Shown: positions 18,118-31,056 of the stretch, in pieces | How the letters are laid out: every line of letters begins with the position of its first letter | How positions within the stretch are numbered: the stretch's first letter is position 1 | Assembly (NCBI RefSeq): GCF_003852895.1 | Contig: NZ_QUSW01000004.1 | Location: forward strand, 496,001-560,000 | Reading direction: 5' to 3' | Length of the DNA: 64,000 nt | Origin: Rhizobacter terrae | GTDB taxonomy: Bacteria > Pseudomonadota > Gammaproteobacteria > Burkholderiales > Burkholderiaceae_C | Translations under genes and position numbers: made by a program | Notes under the pieces: generated by a model | Databases searched by the model: none | What the model saw: the letters and a program-made list of their open reading frames with translations, nothing else | Told to the model about the DNA's origin: nothing

Positions 18118-19155
18118 ATGCTGTCATCACAAGGAAAGCTCAGGGAAACGAAGCGACTCACCTCGGGTTGGGCCGCCGCTGTCCTGGCCGTTGCATTGGC
18201 GGGATGTGGGGGTGGAGGCGGCGCGAGTGCACCGCCTCCGGGCCCCGCGCCCGAACCGCCACCGCCCGCGCCCGCTGCCGCGCAGCTCGAAGGGCGCCTG
18301 TGGCACAACGACTTCGCGCTGGACACCGTCGACGGCACGGAAATTTCTCCCCTCGACGGCAAGCTGCCCGTGCTCGCATCCACCAACAGCGAAGCGAACC
18401 CGTGGCCGGACGGCACGCAGTTCGTCATCACCGACAGCAGCACCTACGGCCAGACCGACCTGAAGGTGATGGCCCTTGCCTCCGGCCAGACGCTCTACAG
18501 CCTGCGGACTGCCGGGTACCTGCGAGGCGCGAACCCATCGCCGGTCAACAAGGCGCTGCTGATGGCCACCATCGGGGACGACTCCATCTCGCCGGCCGAC
18601 ACCATCTTCATCGACCTCACCACGATGGCCGTGCTGCGCCGCTTCAGCGCCGAAGCGCCGGTGAACTGGCTGCCCGATGGCCGCTACATGCGCGTGCTGG
18701 CCGATGGCACCTTGCGCATCGGCGACGTGAATGGCGCCGAGGTGGACGCAGGCCGCGTCCAACCACCTGCAGACCACACGGCCCACGCATTGTGGGTGAG
18801 CCCCAAGGGCGACAAGATCACCTGGAGCATCACGCACCGGGTCTCGCCCACGCCTGAGAACGACATCTGGATCTCGGACCTGGACGGCAGCCACCTGGAG
18901 CGCATCACGCAGACCAAGATGAGCAACTACGCCGTCTGGTCGCCCGACAGCAGCAAGATCGCCTTCGACGTGGACACGGGCCACTTCTGCAACGGCGTGG
19001 GCTGCATGGGCTCGTGCGACCTGTGGTGGGTGCCCATCACCTCGCGCGGCGTGATCGCCGTGCCGGCCTCGGGCGACGCGTGGCGCTTCACGGTCAAGAA
19101 CCGCTATGGCAGCGACCACACCCTGAACTGCGAACTGATGGCATGGACGAAATGA
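18118..19155 (+). CDS. Lipoprotein with TolB/WD40-like repeats, first of a tandem pair
   Basis: A 345-residue protein. The signal ends in a lipobox 'ALAGC' at ~residue 30, followed by Gly-rich and Pro-rich segments, so it is likely anchored in a membrane facing the periplasm or cell surface. The body has short beta-propeller-like repeats seen in TolB/PD40 proteins: 'NWLPDGRYMRVL', 'LWVSPKGDKITWSI' and 'AVWSPDSSKIAFDVD'. A striking Cys-rich motif 'GHFCNGVGCMGSCDLWW' lies near residue 290. GGGAGA precedes the ATG. It is about as long as, and strongly similar to, the next gene, so the pair arose by duplication. No enzyme function is evident. Confidence 0.8.
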   Translation: MLSSQGKLRETKRLTSGWAAAVLAVALAGCGGGGGASAPPPGPAPEPPPPAPAAAQLEGRLWHNDFALDTVDGTEISPLDGKLPVLASTNSEANPWPDGTQFVITDSSTYGQTDLKVMALASGQTLYSLRTAGYLRGANPSPVNKALLMATIGDDSISPADTIFIDLTTMAVLRRFSAEAPVNWLPDGRYMRVLADGTLRIGDVNGAEVDAGRVQPPADHTAHALWVSPKGDKITWSITHRVSPTPENDIWISDLDGSHLERITQTKMSNYAVWSPDSSKIAFDVDTGHFCNGVGCMGSCDLWWVPITSRGVIAVPASGDAWRFTVKNRYGSDHTLNCELMAWTK

Positions 19156-19175
19156 CTCCAGCCGGAGAACCAACC

Positions 19176-20219
19176 ATGCCGTCATCACAAGGAAAGACCA
19201 GGGAAACGAAACGGCTCGCTTCAGGGTGGGTCGCCGCCGTCCTGGCCATTGCGCTTGCGGGTTGTGGCGGAGGAGGCAGCGGATCAGCCCCTGGACCTGG
19301 CCCGGCCCCCGAACCACCGCCTCCTCCCCCGCCTGCGGCCGCACAGTTGCACGGCCGCCTGTGGCACAACAACTACGCGCTGGACTACCGCGAAGGCACG
19401 CAGATCGCGTCGCCCGAGGGCAAGCTGCCGGTGCTGGCAACGACCAACCAGGACGCGCACCCCTGGCCGGACGGCACGCAGTTCGTCACCGACAACTGGA
19501 ACGTCTACGACGACAACAGCGACCTGCAGGTGGTGGACATGGCCAGCGGGCAGATGCTGTACAGCGCGAAGGCGGACGGCTACCTGCGCAACTCGCGGCC
19601 ATCGCCCGTGAGCAAGACGATGATGATGGCCACCATCGGCAAGGACTCCATCTCGCCGGCCGACACCATCTTCATCGACCTCAAGACGATGTCGGTGGTG
19701 CGCCGCTTCAGCGCCGACGACCCGGTCAACTGGCTGCCCGACGGCCGCTACCTGCGCGTGCTGTCGGACGGCACCCTTCGCATCGGCGACCTGGCCGCCG
19801 GCGAGGTTGACGCGGGCCGGATCGATCCACCGGCCGCGCACAGCGTGCAGCACCTGTGGGTCAGCCCCAAGGGCGACCAGGTGGCCTGGCGCATCCAGCA
19901 CAACGTGTCGCCCACGCCCGAGGTCGATCTGTGGGTGTCCAAGCTGGACGGCAGCAACCTCGAACGCGTGACGCAGACCAAGATGAGCCACGACGCGCAC
20001 TGGTCTCCCGACGGCAGCAAGATCGCCTTCGACGTGGACACCGGCCACTTCTGCAACGGCGTCGGCTGCGTGGGGACATGCGACTTGTGGTGGGTGCCCG
20101 CCACGGCGCGCAACGTGATCGCCGTGCCCGCGTCCGGCGACGCATGGACCTTCAAGGTCATGGACACCCGTGGCTCCGAGCAGACCCTGGGCTGCGCCCT
20201 GATCGCCTGGACCCAGTAG
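19176..20219 (+). CDS. Lipoprotein with TolB/WD40-like repeats, second of a tandem pair
   Basis: A 347-residue paralogue of the preceding gene. It shares the same N-terminal plan (SSQGK.RETKRL.SGW), lipobox 'ALAGC', Pro-rich spacer, 'RLWHNNYALDYREG', 'NWLPDGRYLRVLSDGTLRIGD', 'AHWSPDGSKIAFDVDTGHF' and the Cys motif 'GHFCNGVGCVGTCDLWW'. The start at 19176 is chosen by alignment to the paralogue and by GGAGAA 6 nt upstream; it lies 20 bp past the first gene's stop, so the two form one operon. Conservation of the Cys motif in both copies points to a structural disulfide or a metal site. Function unknown. Confidence 0.8.
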   Translation: MPSSQGKTRETKRLASGWVAAVLAIALAGCGGGGSGSAPGPGPAPEPPPPPPPAAAQLHGRLWHNNYALDYREGTQIASPEGKLPVLATTNQDAHPWPDGTQFVTDNWNVYDDNSDLQVVDMASGQMLYSAKADGYLRNSRPSPVSKTMMMATIGKDSISPADTIFIDLKTMSVVRRFSADDPVNWLPDGRYLRVLSDGTLRIGDLAAGEVDAGRIDPPAAHSVQHLWVSPKGDQVAWRIQHNVSPTPEVDLWVSKLDGSNLERVTQTKMSHDAHWSPDGSKIAFDVDTGHFCNGVGCVGTCDLWWVPATARNVIAVPASGDAWTFKVMDTRGSEQTLGCALIAWTQ

Positions 20220-20313
20220 CGCCGGCCGGGCCCGAAGGCGCCCTTGCCAGGGTGCGGAATCGCCGGGGACAATCGGCCGATTCCGCATTCCACGAAACCC
20301 CAAGGCGCCTTCC

Positions 20314-22894
<2,581 letters not shown>

Positions 22895-22904
22895 GGAGTC
22901 CAGC

Positions 22905-23762
22905 ATGAAGTTGTGCGGTTTCGATGTCGGACTCGACAAGCCCTTCTTCCTCATCTCCGGACCTTGCGTGGTCGAGTCCGAGCAGTTGCAGATGGACGTG
23001 GCCGGGCGCCTGAAGGAGATCACCTCGGCACTGGGCATCCCGTTCATCTTCAAGAGCAGCTACGACAAGGCCAACCGCTCCAGCGGCACGTCCTTCCGCG
23101 GCCCGGGCATGGAAAAGGGCCTGGAGATCCTCGCCAAGGTCAAGCGCGAGCTGAACGTGCCGGTGCTCACCGACGTCCACAGCGAAGCCGAGATTCCCAC
23201 CGTCGCGAAATTCGTGGACGTGCTGCAGACGCCGGCCTTCCTGTGCCGCCAGACCGATTTCATCCGCGCCGTGGCCCAGTCGGGCAAGCCGGTGAACATC
23301 AAGAAGGGGCAGTTCCTCGCGCCGCACGACATGAAGAACGTCATCGACAAGGCCCGCGCTGCCGCCCGCGAGAAGGGCCTGCCCGAAGACAGCTTCCTGG
23401 CCTGCGAACGCGGCGCCAGCTTCGGCTACAACAACCTGGTGAGCGACATGCGCTCGCTGGCCATCATGCGCGAGACCGGTGCCCCGGTGGTGTTCGACGC
23501 CACCCACTCGGTGCAGCTGCCCGGCGGGCAGGGCACCAGCTCCGGCGGCCAGCGCGAGTTCGTGCCGGTGCTGTCGCGCGCCGCGGTGGCCGTGGGCGTG
23601 GCGGGCCTCTTCATGGAGACCCACCCCGACCCCGCCAATGCGCTGAGCGACGGGCCCAATGCCGTGCCGCTCAAGCACATGAAGGCGCTGCTGGAGCAAC
23701 TCGTCGCGCTGGACCGGGTCGTGAAGAAGCAGCCGCTTCTCGAGAACGACTTCAGCTGCTGA
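22905..23762 (+). CDS. kdsA: 3-deoxy-8-phosphooctulonate synthase KdsA
   Basis: A 285-residue enzyme joining phosphoenolpyruvate and arabinose 5-phosphate to make KDO 8-phosphate for lipopolysaccharide inner core. Diagnostic blocks are '[11 protein letters not shown]' (residues ~14-24), '[20 protein letters not shown]', '[10 protein letters not shown]', '[16 protein letters not shown]' and '[14 protein letters not shown]'. It begins 10 bp after pyrG. In E. coli and Burkholderiales it lies between the CTP synthase and enolase genes, an order kept here. Confidence 0.97.
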   Translation: MKLCGFDVGLDKPFFLISGPCVVESEQLQMDVAGRLKEITSALGIPFIFKSSYDKANRSSGTSFRGPGMEKGLEILAKVKRELNVPVLTDVHSEAEIPTVAKFVDVLQTPAFLCRQTDFIRAVAQSGKPVNIKKGQFLAPHDMKNVIDKARAAAREKGLPEDSFLACERGASFGYNNLVSDMRSLAIMRETGAPVVFDATHSVQLPGGQGTSSGGQREFVPVLSRAAVAVGVAGLFMETHPDPANALSDGPNAVPLKHMKALLEQLVALDRVVKKQPLLENDFSC

Positions 23763-23779
23763 AGACAAGGACGTTCCCG

Positions 23780-24109
23780 ATGGCCCCCGGCTACCTGCTC
23801 GTCACCATGCACATCAGCGACCCCGAGCGCTACAAGCAGTACCTGGCCGAAGCCCCCAAGTCCGTCCAGGCCTTCGGTGGCGAGTACCTGGTGCGTGGCG
23901 GCAGGCACGAGACGCTCGAAGGCGAGTGGAACCCGCACCGCATCGCCGTGCTGCGCTTTCCCAGCTACGAAAAGGCCAAGGCCTTCTACGACGACGCGCA
24001 GTACACCCAGACCCGGCAACTTCGCCAAGGCACGACCGAGTACTTCAACATGGTGCTCGTCGAAGGCTTCGAGGGTGCCATTCCCCAGAATCTTGATGCG
24101 CGCAGGTAA
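23780..24109 (+). CDS. DUF1330 family protein
   Basis: A 109-residue small protein of the ferredoxin-like (dimeric alpha/beta barrel) DUF1330 family. It starts 'MAPGYLLVTMHISDPERYKQYL' and has 'YLVRGGRHETLEGEWNPHRIAVLRFPSYEKAKAFYDD', typical of the family. The biochemical role of DUF1330 is not established. It is in the operon between kdsA and eno, 17 bp after kdsA, as in related betaproteobacteria. Confidence 0.9.
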   Translation: MAPGYLLVTMHISDPERYKQYLAEAPKSVQAFGGEYLVRGGRHETLEGEWNPHRIAVLRFPSYEKAKAFYDDAQYTQTRQLRQGTTEYFNMVLVEGFEGAIPQNLDARR

Positions 24110-24153
24110 CCGGATTCCGGCATGCTGCCCGCCGCCCTTTGCTACTGTTTTGA

Positions 24154-25458
<1,305 letters not shown>

Positions 25459-25470
25459 TCCAAACCACAC

Positions 25471-25749
25471 GTGCGCTTCGTCACCCTCGCCCTCCTGGCC
25501 CTGATCGGCCTGGTGCATGCCGAACTCTGGTTCGGCAAGGGTGGCGTGTCGCGCGTGATGGAGCTGCAAGGCAAGCTCGCCGAGCAGAAGGCCACCAACG
25601 AGGCGGCGCGCACGCGCAATGCGCAGATGGACGCCGAGGTGCGCGACCTCAAGGAAGGCTTGGAGATGGTCGAGGAAAAAGCGCGCTACGAGCTGGGCAT
25701 GGTCAAGCCTGACGAAATCCTCGTGCAGGTGTCCACGCCGCGGAAGTAA
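25471..25749 (+). CDS. ftsB: Cell division protein FtsB
   Basis: A 92-residue bitopic inner-membrane protein of the divisome that links FtsL and FtsQ. The N-terminal membrane segment is 'VTLALLALIGLVHAELWF' (residues ~4-21), followed by a charged coiled coil (~30-65, 'MELQGKLAEQKATNEAARTR') and the short C-terminal 'EEKARYELGMVKPDEILVQV' region that matches family members. The start is GTG at 25471. Lying directly after eno is the usual location of ftsB in proteobacteria. Confidence 0.93.
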   Translation: MRFVTLALLALIGLVHAELWFGKGGVSRVMELQGKLAEQKATNEAARTRNAQMDAEVRDLKEGLEMVEEKARYELGMVKPDEILVQVSTPRK

Positions 25750-25760
25750 GGCGGCTTGCG

Positions 25761-26390
25761 ATGGACGCCCTGCTGCACGCGATGCAGCCCCTGTTCGCAT
25801 CGGCCTTCACGCTATGGGGCTCGGGCATCACCTGGCTGGAGATCGTCGCCTTCGTGCTGGCGGTCGCGATGGTGGTGCTGAACATCCGCGTGAATGCGTG
25901 GGCCTGGCCGCTGGCCATCGTCAGCTCGCTGCTGTACTTCGCGCTCTTCTGGAACAGCAAGCTGTACGGCGACGCCAGCCTGCAGATCTTCTTCGCCGCC
26001 GTGGCCGGCTGGGGCTGGTGGCAGTGGCTGCGCGGCACGACCGCCGAGGGCGACGCCCTGACCGTGCGCACACTCGGACCCAACGGCCGCTGGCTGGCCT
26101 TGCTGGCCCTGGCGCTGGCCTACCCCGCCACCGCCCTCTTCCTGCAGCACTACACCGACACTGACGTCGCCTGGGGCGACGCCTTCCCGACCGCCGCGAG
26201 TGTGGTGGGCCAATGGCTGCTGGGCCGCAAGTTCGTGGAGAACTGGCCGACCTGGGTGGTGGTGAACGTGGTCAGCGTGGGGCTGTTCGCCTACAAGGGG
26301 CTGTGGCTCACGGTGGTGCTGTACGCGCTCTTCATCGCGATGTCGTTCGTCGGCTGGCGGCAGTGGCGCCAGATGGCGGCTGCGGCTTGA
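25761..26390 (+). CDS. pnuC: Nicotinamide riboside/mononucleotide transporter PnuC
   Basis: A 209-residue inner-membrane protein with about seven membrane segments. It matches the PnuC family, which imports nicotinamide riboside by facilitated diffusion that is driven by phosphorylation inside the cell. Characteristic parts are 'LAIVSSLLYFALFWNSKLYGDASLQIFFAAVAGWGWWQWL' (Trp-rich, ~55-95) and 'GRKFVENWPTWVVVNVVSVGLFAYKGLW' (~155-182). It starts 12 bp after ftsB. One base separates its stop from the GTG of the kinase-like gene, so the two form an NAD-salvage pair. Confidence 0.93.
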   Translation: MDALLHAMQPLFASAFTLWGSGITWLEIVAFVLAVAMVVLNIRVNAWAWPLAIVSSLLYFALFWNSKLYGDASLQIFFAAVAGWGWWQWLRGTTAEGDALTVRTLGPNGRWLALLALALAYPATALFLQHYTDTDVAWGDAFPTAASVVGQWLLGRKFVENWPTWVVVNVVSVGLFAYKGLWLTVVLYALFIAMSFVGWRQWRQMAAAA

Positions 26391-26391
26391 G

Positions 26392-27033
26392 GTGAAGCCT
26401 GCGTTCGTCATCGGCATCCTGGGTGCCGAGAGCACGGGGAAGACGCTGCTGTCGTCGACCTTGCGTGATGCGCTGTCCACCGGCGGTCGCCGCGTTGCTG
26501 TCGTGAGCGAATATCTGCGCGAGTTCTGCGACCTGCAGGGACGCACGCCGATCGAGGCGGAGCAGGCAGGCATCGCCGCCGAACAATCGCACCGCATCGA
26601 CGAGGCGGCACAGACCCACGACATCGTCATCGCCGACACCACCGCGCTGATGATCGCCGTCTACAGCGAGATCGTCTTCGGCGACACCTCGCTGTATGCG
26701 TCCGCCATCGAGGCGCACCGCCGCTGCGGCATCACCTTGCTCACCGCGCTGGACATCCCCTGGCAGGCAGATGCCCACCAACGCGACGGGCCGCACGTGC
26801 GCGAGCCGGTGGATGCACTGGTTCGCGCCGCCTTGCTGAAGGCGCAGCTGCCTTATGCGGTGGTGTCAGGCTCGGGCGAGAGACGGCTTGAATCGGCGCT
26901 GCTGGCCGTCAAGCATGCACTGGACGAGTCGTCGAGCGAAGACGAGGCACGCGCCAACCCACTGTGGAAGTGGGTGTGCGAGCGATGCGGCGATGCCAAT
27001 TGCGAGAGACACCTGCTGCCCCGCATCGGGTGA
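26392..27033 (+). CDS. NadR-like nicotinamide riboside kinase
   Basis: A 213-residue P-loop protein like the C-terminal kinase domain of NadR. Walker A is 'GILGAESTGKTLLS' (~residues 8-21), followed by 'VVSEYLREFCDLQGRTPIEAEQ' and the Walker-B-like 'HDIVIADTTALMIAVYSE'. It lacks the NadR HTH and adenylyltransferase domains, so the likely activity is riboside phosphorylation, trapping substrate brought in by PnuC. The C-terminus has an unusual Cys-rich tail ('WVCERCGDANCERHLL', ~193-208) that could bind a metal. Start GTG at 26392. Confidence 0.85.
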   Translation: MKPAFVIGILGAESTGKTLLSSTLRDALSTGGRRVAVVSEYLREFCDLQGRTPIEAEQAGIAAEQSHRIDEAAQTHDIVIADTTALMIAVYSEIVFGDTSLYASAIEAHRRCGITLLTALDIPWQADAHQRDGPHVREPVDALVRAALLKAQLPYAVVSGSGERRLESALLAVKHALDESSSEDEARANPLWKWVCERCGDANCERHLLPRIG

Positions 27034-27039
27034 TGCGGC

Positions 27040-28011
27040 TCAATGCACCCCGCTCGACCCCGGCGCCTGCTTCAGCACCTGCGTGAACAGCTCCCCCACA
27101 TCCACCGCGTCGTAGTGGTATTTCGTCCCGCAGAAGTCGCAGGCAATCTCCACGTTGCCGCGCTCTTCGAGGATGCTGTCGATCTCCTCACGCCCCAGGC
27201 TCTTGAGCATGCCGCTCACGCGTTCGCGTGAGCAGTTGCAGGCGAAGCGCGGCCCGTTGTCTCCCGTCATCGGCTCGAAGCGGCGCACCGTCTCCTCCCA
27301 GAAGAGGCGATGCAGCACGGTGTCGGCATCCAGCGTCAGCAGTTCCTCGCGCGTGAGCGTCGCGGCCAGGTGGGCGATGCGGTTGTAGGCCTCGTTCAGG
27401 CCGATCTCGTCCTCGTTGCGCGCGCCGGCCAGGTTGCCCGCGCCTTCCACCGGCAGCCGCTGGATCAGCAGCCCGGCCGCCACGTTTTCATCCGCCGCGA
27501 GGATCAGCTTCGTGTCCAGCTGCTCGGACTGCAGCATGTAGTGCTCCAGCACCTCGGACACCTTCTGCAGCGGCTCGCGATGGTCGCCATGCAGCGGGAC
27601 CACGCCCTGGTAGGGCTGCTGACCGGGCAGCTTGTCCTTGGGGTCGAGCGTGATGGCGCAGCGGCCCTTGCCGTGCACGTTGAGCATCTGTTCCAGCGAC
27701 GCCGACTCGGGCACCTCGCCCACCACCTTGGCCGTGACGCGGAACGCCAGGTCGGGCTGCACCTCGGCGACCGCCAGCTTCACCGGCCCATCGCCGAACA
27801 CCTGCAGGACCAGCGCGCCGTTGAACTTGATGCTGGCCTGCATCAGCGTGGCCGCGGCCGCCATCTCGCCCAGCAGGTGCCGCACCGGTTGCGGGAACGC
27901 GTCCTGCGCCTTCTCGCGGCGGTGCAACACCTCGCGCCAGCTGTCGGTCAGGCGCACCAGCATGCCGCGCACCGGCAGCCCTTCGAACAGGAACTTGTGG
28001 AGTTCACTCAC
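27040..28011 (-). CDS. hslO: Redox-regulated chaperone Hsp33
   Basis: A 323-residue holdase activated by oxidation. The N-terminus '[25 protein letters not shown]' matches family members. The C-terminal redox switch is complete: CxC in '[11 protein letters not shown]' and CxxC in '[11 protein letters not shown]', about 31 residues apart, which bind zinc when reduced. The start is GTG at 28011, which overlaps the stop of the upstream carbonic-anhydrase gene (GTGA), so the two are translationally coupled. It converges with the NadR-like gene, with 6 bp between. Confidence 0.96.
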   Translation of the reverse strand: MSELHKFLFEGLPVRGMLVRLTDSWREVLHRREKAQDAFPQPVRHLLGEMAAAATLMQASIKFNGALVLQVFGDGPVKLAVAEVQPDLAFRVTAKVVGEVPESASLEQMLNVHGKGRCAITLDPKDKLPGQQPYQGVVPLHGDHREPLQKVSEVLEHYMLQSEQLDTKLILAADENVAAGLLIQRLPVEGAGNLAGARNEDEIGLNEAYNRIAHLAATLTREELLTLDADTVLHRLFWEETVRRFEPMTGDNGPRFACNCSRERVSGMLKSLGREEIDSILEERGNVEIACDFCGTKYHYDAVDVGELFTQVLKQAPGSSGVH

Positions 28012-28541
28012 GAGGCATCCTCCAGCTTCACGAGTCCCTTCTTGAAGCGGCGCGCGTTCAGCACGTAATGCTCGGCGCTGCGCTGCAGCCCGGCGATCTG
28101 CTCGGGCGTCAGCTCGCGAACCGCCTTGGCGGGCGAGCCGATGATGAGCGAGCCATCCGGGAACTCCTTGCCTTCGGTCACGAGCGCACCGGCGCCCACC
28201 AGGCTGTTCTTGCCGATCTTCGCGCCGTTCAACACCACGGCCTTGATGCCGATGAGCGAGTTGTCGCCCACGGTGCAGCCGTGCAGCATGGCCTGGTGGC
28301 CCACCGTCACGTGGCGCCCGAGCGTGAGCGGGAAGCCCATGTCGGAGTGCATCACCGTGCCTTCCTGGATGTTCGTGCCCTCGCCCACCGTGAGCCATTC
28401 GTTGTCGCCGCGCAGCACGGCGCCGAACCACACGCTGGCGTCGTCTTCGAGCTTCACCTTGCCGATCACCTGGGCGCTGTCGGCCACCCAGGCGCTGTCC
28501 GCAATGTCGGGGTGGAGGTCGTCGATTCGGTAGGTGGCCAT
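28008..28541 (-). CDS. Gamma-carbonic-anhydrase-like hexapeptide protein (YrdA family)
   Basis: A 177-residue left-handed beta-helix protein of the gamma-class carbonic anhydrase/YrdA family. It has hexapeptide repeats (e.g. '[23 protein letters not shown]') and the metal-site histidines in '[25 protein letters not shown]'. True carbonic anhydrase activity is variable in this family. I use the ATG at 28541, giving the usual '[13 protein letters not shown]' start, rather than an in-frame ATG 16 codons upstream. Its stop overlaps the hslO start. Confidence 0.88.
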   Translation of the reverse strand: MATYRIDDLHPDIADSAWVADSAQVIGKVKLEDDASVWFGAVLRGDNEWLTVGEGTNIQEGTVMHSDMGFPLTLGRHVTVGHQAMLHGCTVGDNSLIGIKAVVLNGAKIGKNSLVGAGALVTEGKEFPDGSLIIGSPAKAVRELTPEQIAGLQRSAEHYVLNARRFKKGLVKLEDAS

Positions 28542-28572
28542 GGCGGTGCTGCAGGAAAGGAAAACCTCGATT

Positions 28573-29280
28573 TTACGAAGCGGCTCCAAGCCCTTGCCCG
28601 GGCAGCAGCCTTCGCAGCGCCCAGCCGGTGAACGGGCTGACCGGCTCGAGCCCCAGCGTCTGGCGGATGGACGGCTCCATGGTGGCGCGCATCAGCCGCC
28701 GGAACGCCCAGCGCGCGCCGGCCGGCACCGTCAGCTTCACCACGTCGCGCAGGCACAGCTGCGCCAGGCGCCGGCCTTCCTCGGTGAAGCGCAGGTGGCG
28801 CAGCTCGTAGGCGCGCTGCCCGGCCCGCCATTGCGCCAGCGTCCGAGGCAGGTCCTCGATGTGCATGGACTCGCCCACGCGGCGCCAGAAGCCGAGCAGC
28901 AGGTCCAGCTCGGGCGGGCTCAGGGGCGTGCGGCCGAACTCATCGTTCCAGCGCAGCGGCTCCAGGAAGAAGGTGGCCAGCACGTAGCGGAAGTCCTCGG
29001 GCGTGGCCTGCAGGCCGCGGTGCACGTCGCGCAGGCGTTGCACCGCCGCCTGCCCACGCGGGCTGTCGAAGCCGTCGCAGATGAGGTCGCGCAGCGTGGC
29101 CCGGGTGCGCGCCAGGCGGGCATGCGTCTGGGCCAGGAGCTGCGTGTGGCCGTACAGGGCCGTGACCAGGTGGCCGACGCCCATCATGCGGATCAAGGCC
29201 AGGTAGGTTCCCGCGCGGAAGGCCAGCCGGTGCCGGCCGTAGTAGAGCTGTTCGATGGTGAGGGGTGCCGCCGCTTGCAT
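28573..29280 (-). CDS. DUF2236/MpaB-like oxygenase family protein
   Basis: A 235-residue soluble helical protein. Residues ~50-180 fit the DUF2236/MpaB pattern, a family of putative haem-dependent oxygenases: '[48 protein letters not shown]', with Arg, His and Tyr in likely functional positions. The family is broad, so activity and substrate cannot be given. The ATG at 29280 is chosen because the homologous part starts there and a short 33-bp divergent gap to the DUF455 gene remains. An alternative upstream start would overlap that gene. Confidence 0.6.
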   Translation of the reverse strand: MQAAAPLTIEQLYYGRHRLAFRAGTYLALIRMMGVGHLVTALYGHTQLLAQTHARLARTRATLRDLICDGFDSPRGQAAVQRLRDVHRGLQATPEDFRYVLATFFLEPLRWNDEFGRTPLSPPELDLLLGFWRRVGESMHIEDLPRTLAQWRAGQRAYELRHLRFTEEGRRLAQLCLRDVVKLTVPAGARWAFRRLMRATMEPSIRQTLGLEPVSPFTGWALRRLLPGQGLGAAS

Positions 29281-29313
29281 GGGGGCGATGATGCCAGCGT
29301 CGATAATCCCGCG

Positions 29314-30129
29314 ATGCCTCCCACCCTCCGTGCCCGCGCCCTTGAAGTCCTGCAGATGGTGCAGCCGGCAGACAAGGCGGCGGCCGCACGCGAGCTGCAT
29401 GAGCATCTGGCCGATCACGCGATCGACCCGTCGGAGGTGCTCGCCGAGCCGGCCGGGCTGCCTGGCCGGCCCGAGCGCCCCCGCCTCGTTCCGCCCAAGG
29501 ACGTGCCTACGCGCTCACCTTTCACGCCGGAAGGCCGTGCCGCATTGCTGCACGCCATCGCGCACATCGAGTTCAACGCCATCAACCTCGCACTCGATGC
29601 CGTGTGGCGCTTCAGCGGCATGCCCGAGGCGTTCTACCGCGACTGGCTGCGGGTGGCGGCCGAAGAGGCCCTTCATTTCACGCTGCTGCGCGAGCACCTG
29701 ATGTCGCTGGGCCACGACTACGGCGACTTCGACGCCCATGACGGCCTGTGGATCATGACCCAGCGCACCGCCCACGACATCGTGGCTCGCATGGCGCTGG
29801 TGCCGCGTACGCTGGAAGCCCGCGGGCTGGACGCCACGCCGCCGCTGCAGGCCAAGTTCGCCAAGGCGGGCGACGCGCGGGCCGTGGAGATCCTCGCCGT
29901 CATCCTGCGCGACGAGGTGGGCCACGTGGCCATCGGCAACCACTGGTATAGACATCTTTGCGACGAGCGCGGGCTGGACGCGGTGTCGCTGTACGGCGAG
30001 CTGGTGCAGCGCTACGCCGCGCCGAAACTGCGGCCGCCGTTCAACATCGAGGCGCGCACGGCCGCGGGTTTCACGGCCGATGAGATCGGCTATCTGCTGG
30101 GCGACGGCAAGGCAGACAGCCCCGGCTGA
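29314..30129 (+). CDS. DUF455 ferritin-like protein
   Basis: A 271-residue protein of the DUF455 family (COG2833), thought to be ferritin-like diiron proteins. Metal-ligand-like helices are 'HIEFNAINLALDAVWRFSG' with Glu, 'WLRVAAEEALHFTLLREHL' with an ExxH, and 'ILRDEVGHVAIGNHWYRHL' with a second ExxH. The biochemical function is not known; a tRNA-hydroxylase-like role is only a structural analogy. The ATG at 29314 fits the family start 'MPPTLRARALEVL'. A GATAAT hexamer lies only 7 nt upstream, so the message may be very short-leadered (see findings). Confidence 0.85.
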   Translation: MPPTLRARALEVLQMVQPADKAAAARELHEHLADHAIDPSEVLAEPAGLPGRPERPRLVPPKDVPTRSPFTPEGRAALLHAIAHIEFNAINLALDAVWRFSGMPEAFYRDWLRVAAEEALHFTLLREHLMSLGHDYGDFDAHDGLWIMTQRTAHDIVARMALVPRTLEARGLDATPPLQAKFAKAGDARAVEILAVILRDEVGHVAIGNHWYRHLCDERGLDAVSLYGELVQRYAAPKLRPPFNIEARTAAGFTADEIGYLLGDGKADSPG

Positions 30130-30223
30130 ACGCCGCGGCGATCATCGACAATGTCGAGCGCGCCGGGCCTCACAAGCGCGGGCGCTGATCCACCAAATAC
30201 ATCCATCTCCAGGGAGAACTGCC

Positions 30224-30889
30224 ATGAATGTCATCGCCCGCTGGCTGACAGCCGGCCTTCTGAGCCTTTGCGCCTTGTCGGCCACGGCCTCCGCCGCCAT
30301 CGACCCCAATCTGCTGCTCGAAGACCTCAAGCAGCAAAAACTCTCCAAGGACGATTTCAGGCTGGCCATCTGGATGCCCGCGGAGTTCTTCATCGCATCG
30401 AACGGCAACTCCAGCGACGACCAGAAGCGGCAACTGAGCCGCCTGCTCGACGGCTACGTCCTGTTCATGGTGCTCGATGCCCAGCTCAGCCCGATGGCCA
30501 CCGTCACGCCCACGCCTCGCGCCGAACTGCTTCAGAAGACGAACCTCGTCATCAATGGTGCAGCGCCCTTGTCGCCGCTGAAGGACACCGAGCTGAAGCA
30601 GGACTTCAAGACCTTCCGCGAAATCATGCGCCCCGTCCTCAAGAACATGGCCGGTCCCACAGGTGACGCCATGGAACTGCTGGTGTTCAAGCTCCCGGCC
30701 GGCGGCCCGAAGGTCATCCAGCCCACGGTCGAGGGCCGCCTCAAGCTCACCGTCAACGGCCATGTCCACGCCTGGCGCCTGCCTCTCGGAAGCCTTCTGC
30801 CTCCGATGATGGATCCCGAGAACGGCGACAGCTTCCCGGGCAACTACAAGTTCAGCCCGTTCAGCGGCAAGCCCTTGCAACCCCAGTAA
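30224..30889 (+). CDS. Exported protein of unknown function
   Basis: I do not recognise this 221-residue protein. Residues 1-25 form a Sec signal peptide ending 'ATASAAIDP'. The mature region contains 'IWMPAEFFIASNGNSSDDQKRQLSRLLDGYVLFMVLD' (~50-86) and a hydrophobic beta stretch 'AMELLVFKLPAGGPKVIQPTVEGRLKLTVNGHVHAWRLPLGSLLPP'. The pattern looks like a small soluble periplasmic fold. AGGGAGA lies ahead of the ATG at 30224. It is followed by an unlinked amino-acid receptor gene after 167 bp. Confidence 0.7.
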   Translation: MNVIARWLTAGLLSLCALSATASAAIDPNLLLEDLKQQKLSKDDFRLAIWMPAEFFIASNGNSSDDQKRQLSRLLDGYVLFMVLDAQLSPMATVTPTPRAELLQKTNLVINGAAPLSPLKDTELKQDFKTFREIMRPVLKNMAGPTGDAMELLVFKLPAGGPKVIQPTVEGRLKLTVNGHVHAWRLPLGSLLPPMMDPENGDSFPGNYKFSPFSGKPLQPQ

Positions 30890-31056
30890 CAAGACCCACC
30901 GCGTTCACCCCGGCGTCGCCAACTCCCTACATTCGGCGGCGCGAGGGGTGCAATCCCGAATGTGGCAGCCCGCTGGCGTCATAAACTCCGCCACTTGCGC
31001 GGCCGGCCATTCATGAGATGTCCGGCCGGACCACAAGTATTCCGGAGGATTCCCAG

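Noticed and set aside
28534-29313. Upstream extension of the DUF455 frame
   Set aside because: It runs antisense over the DUF2236 gene; the family start is the ATG at 29314.
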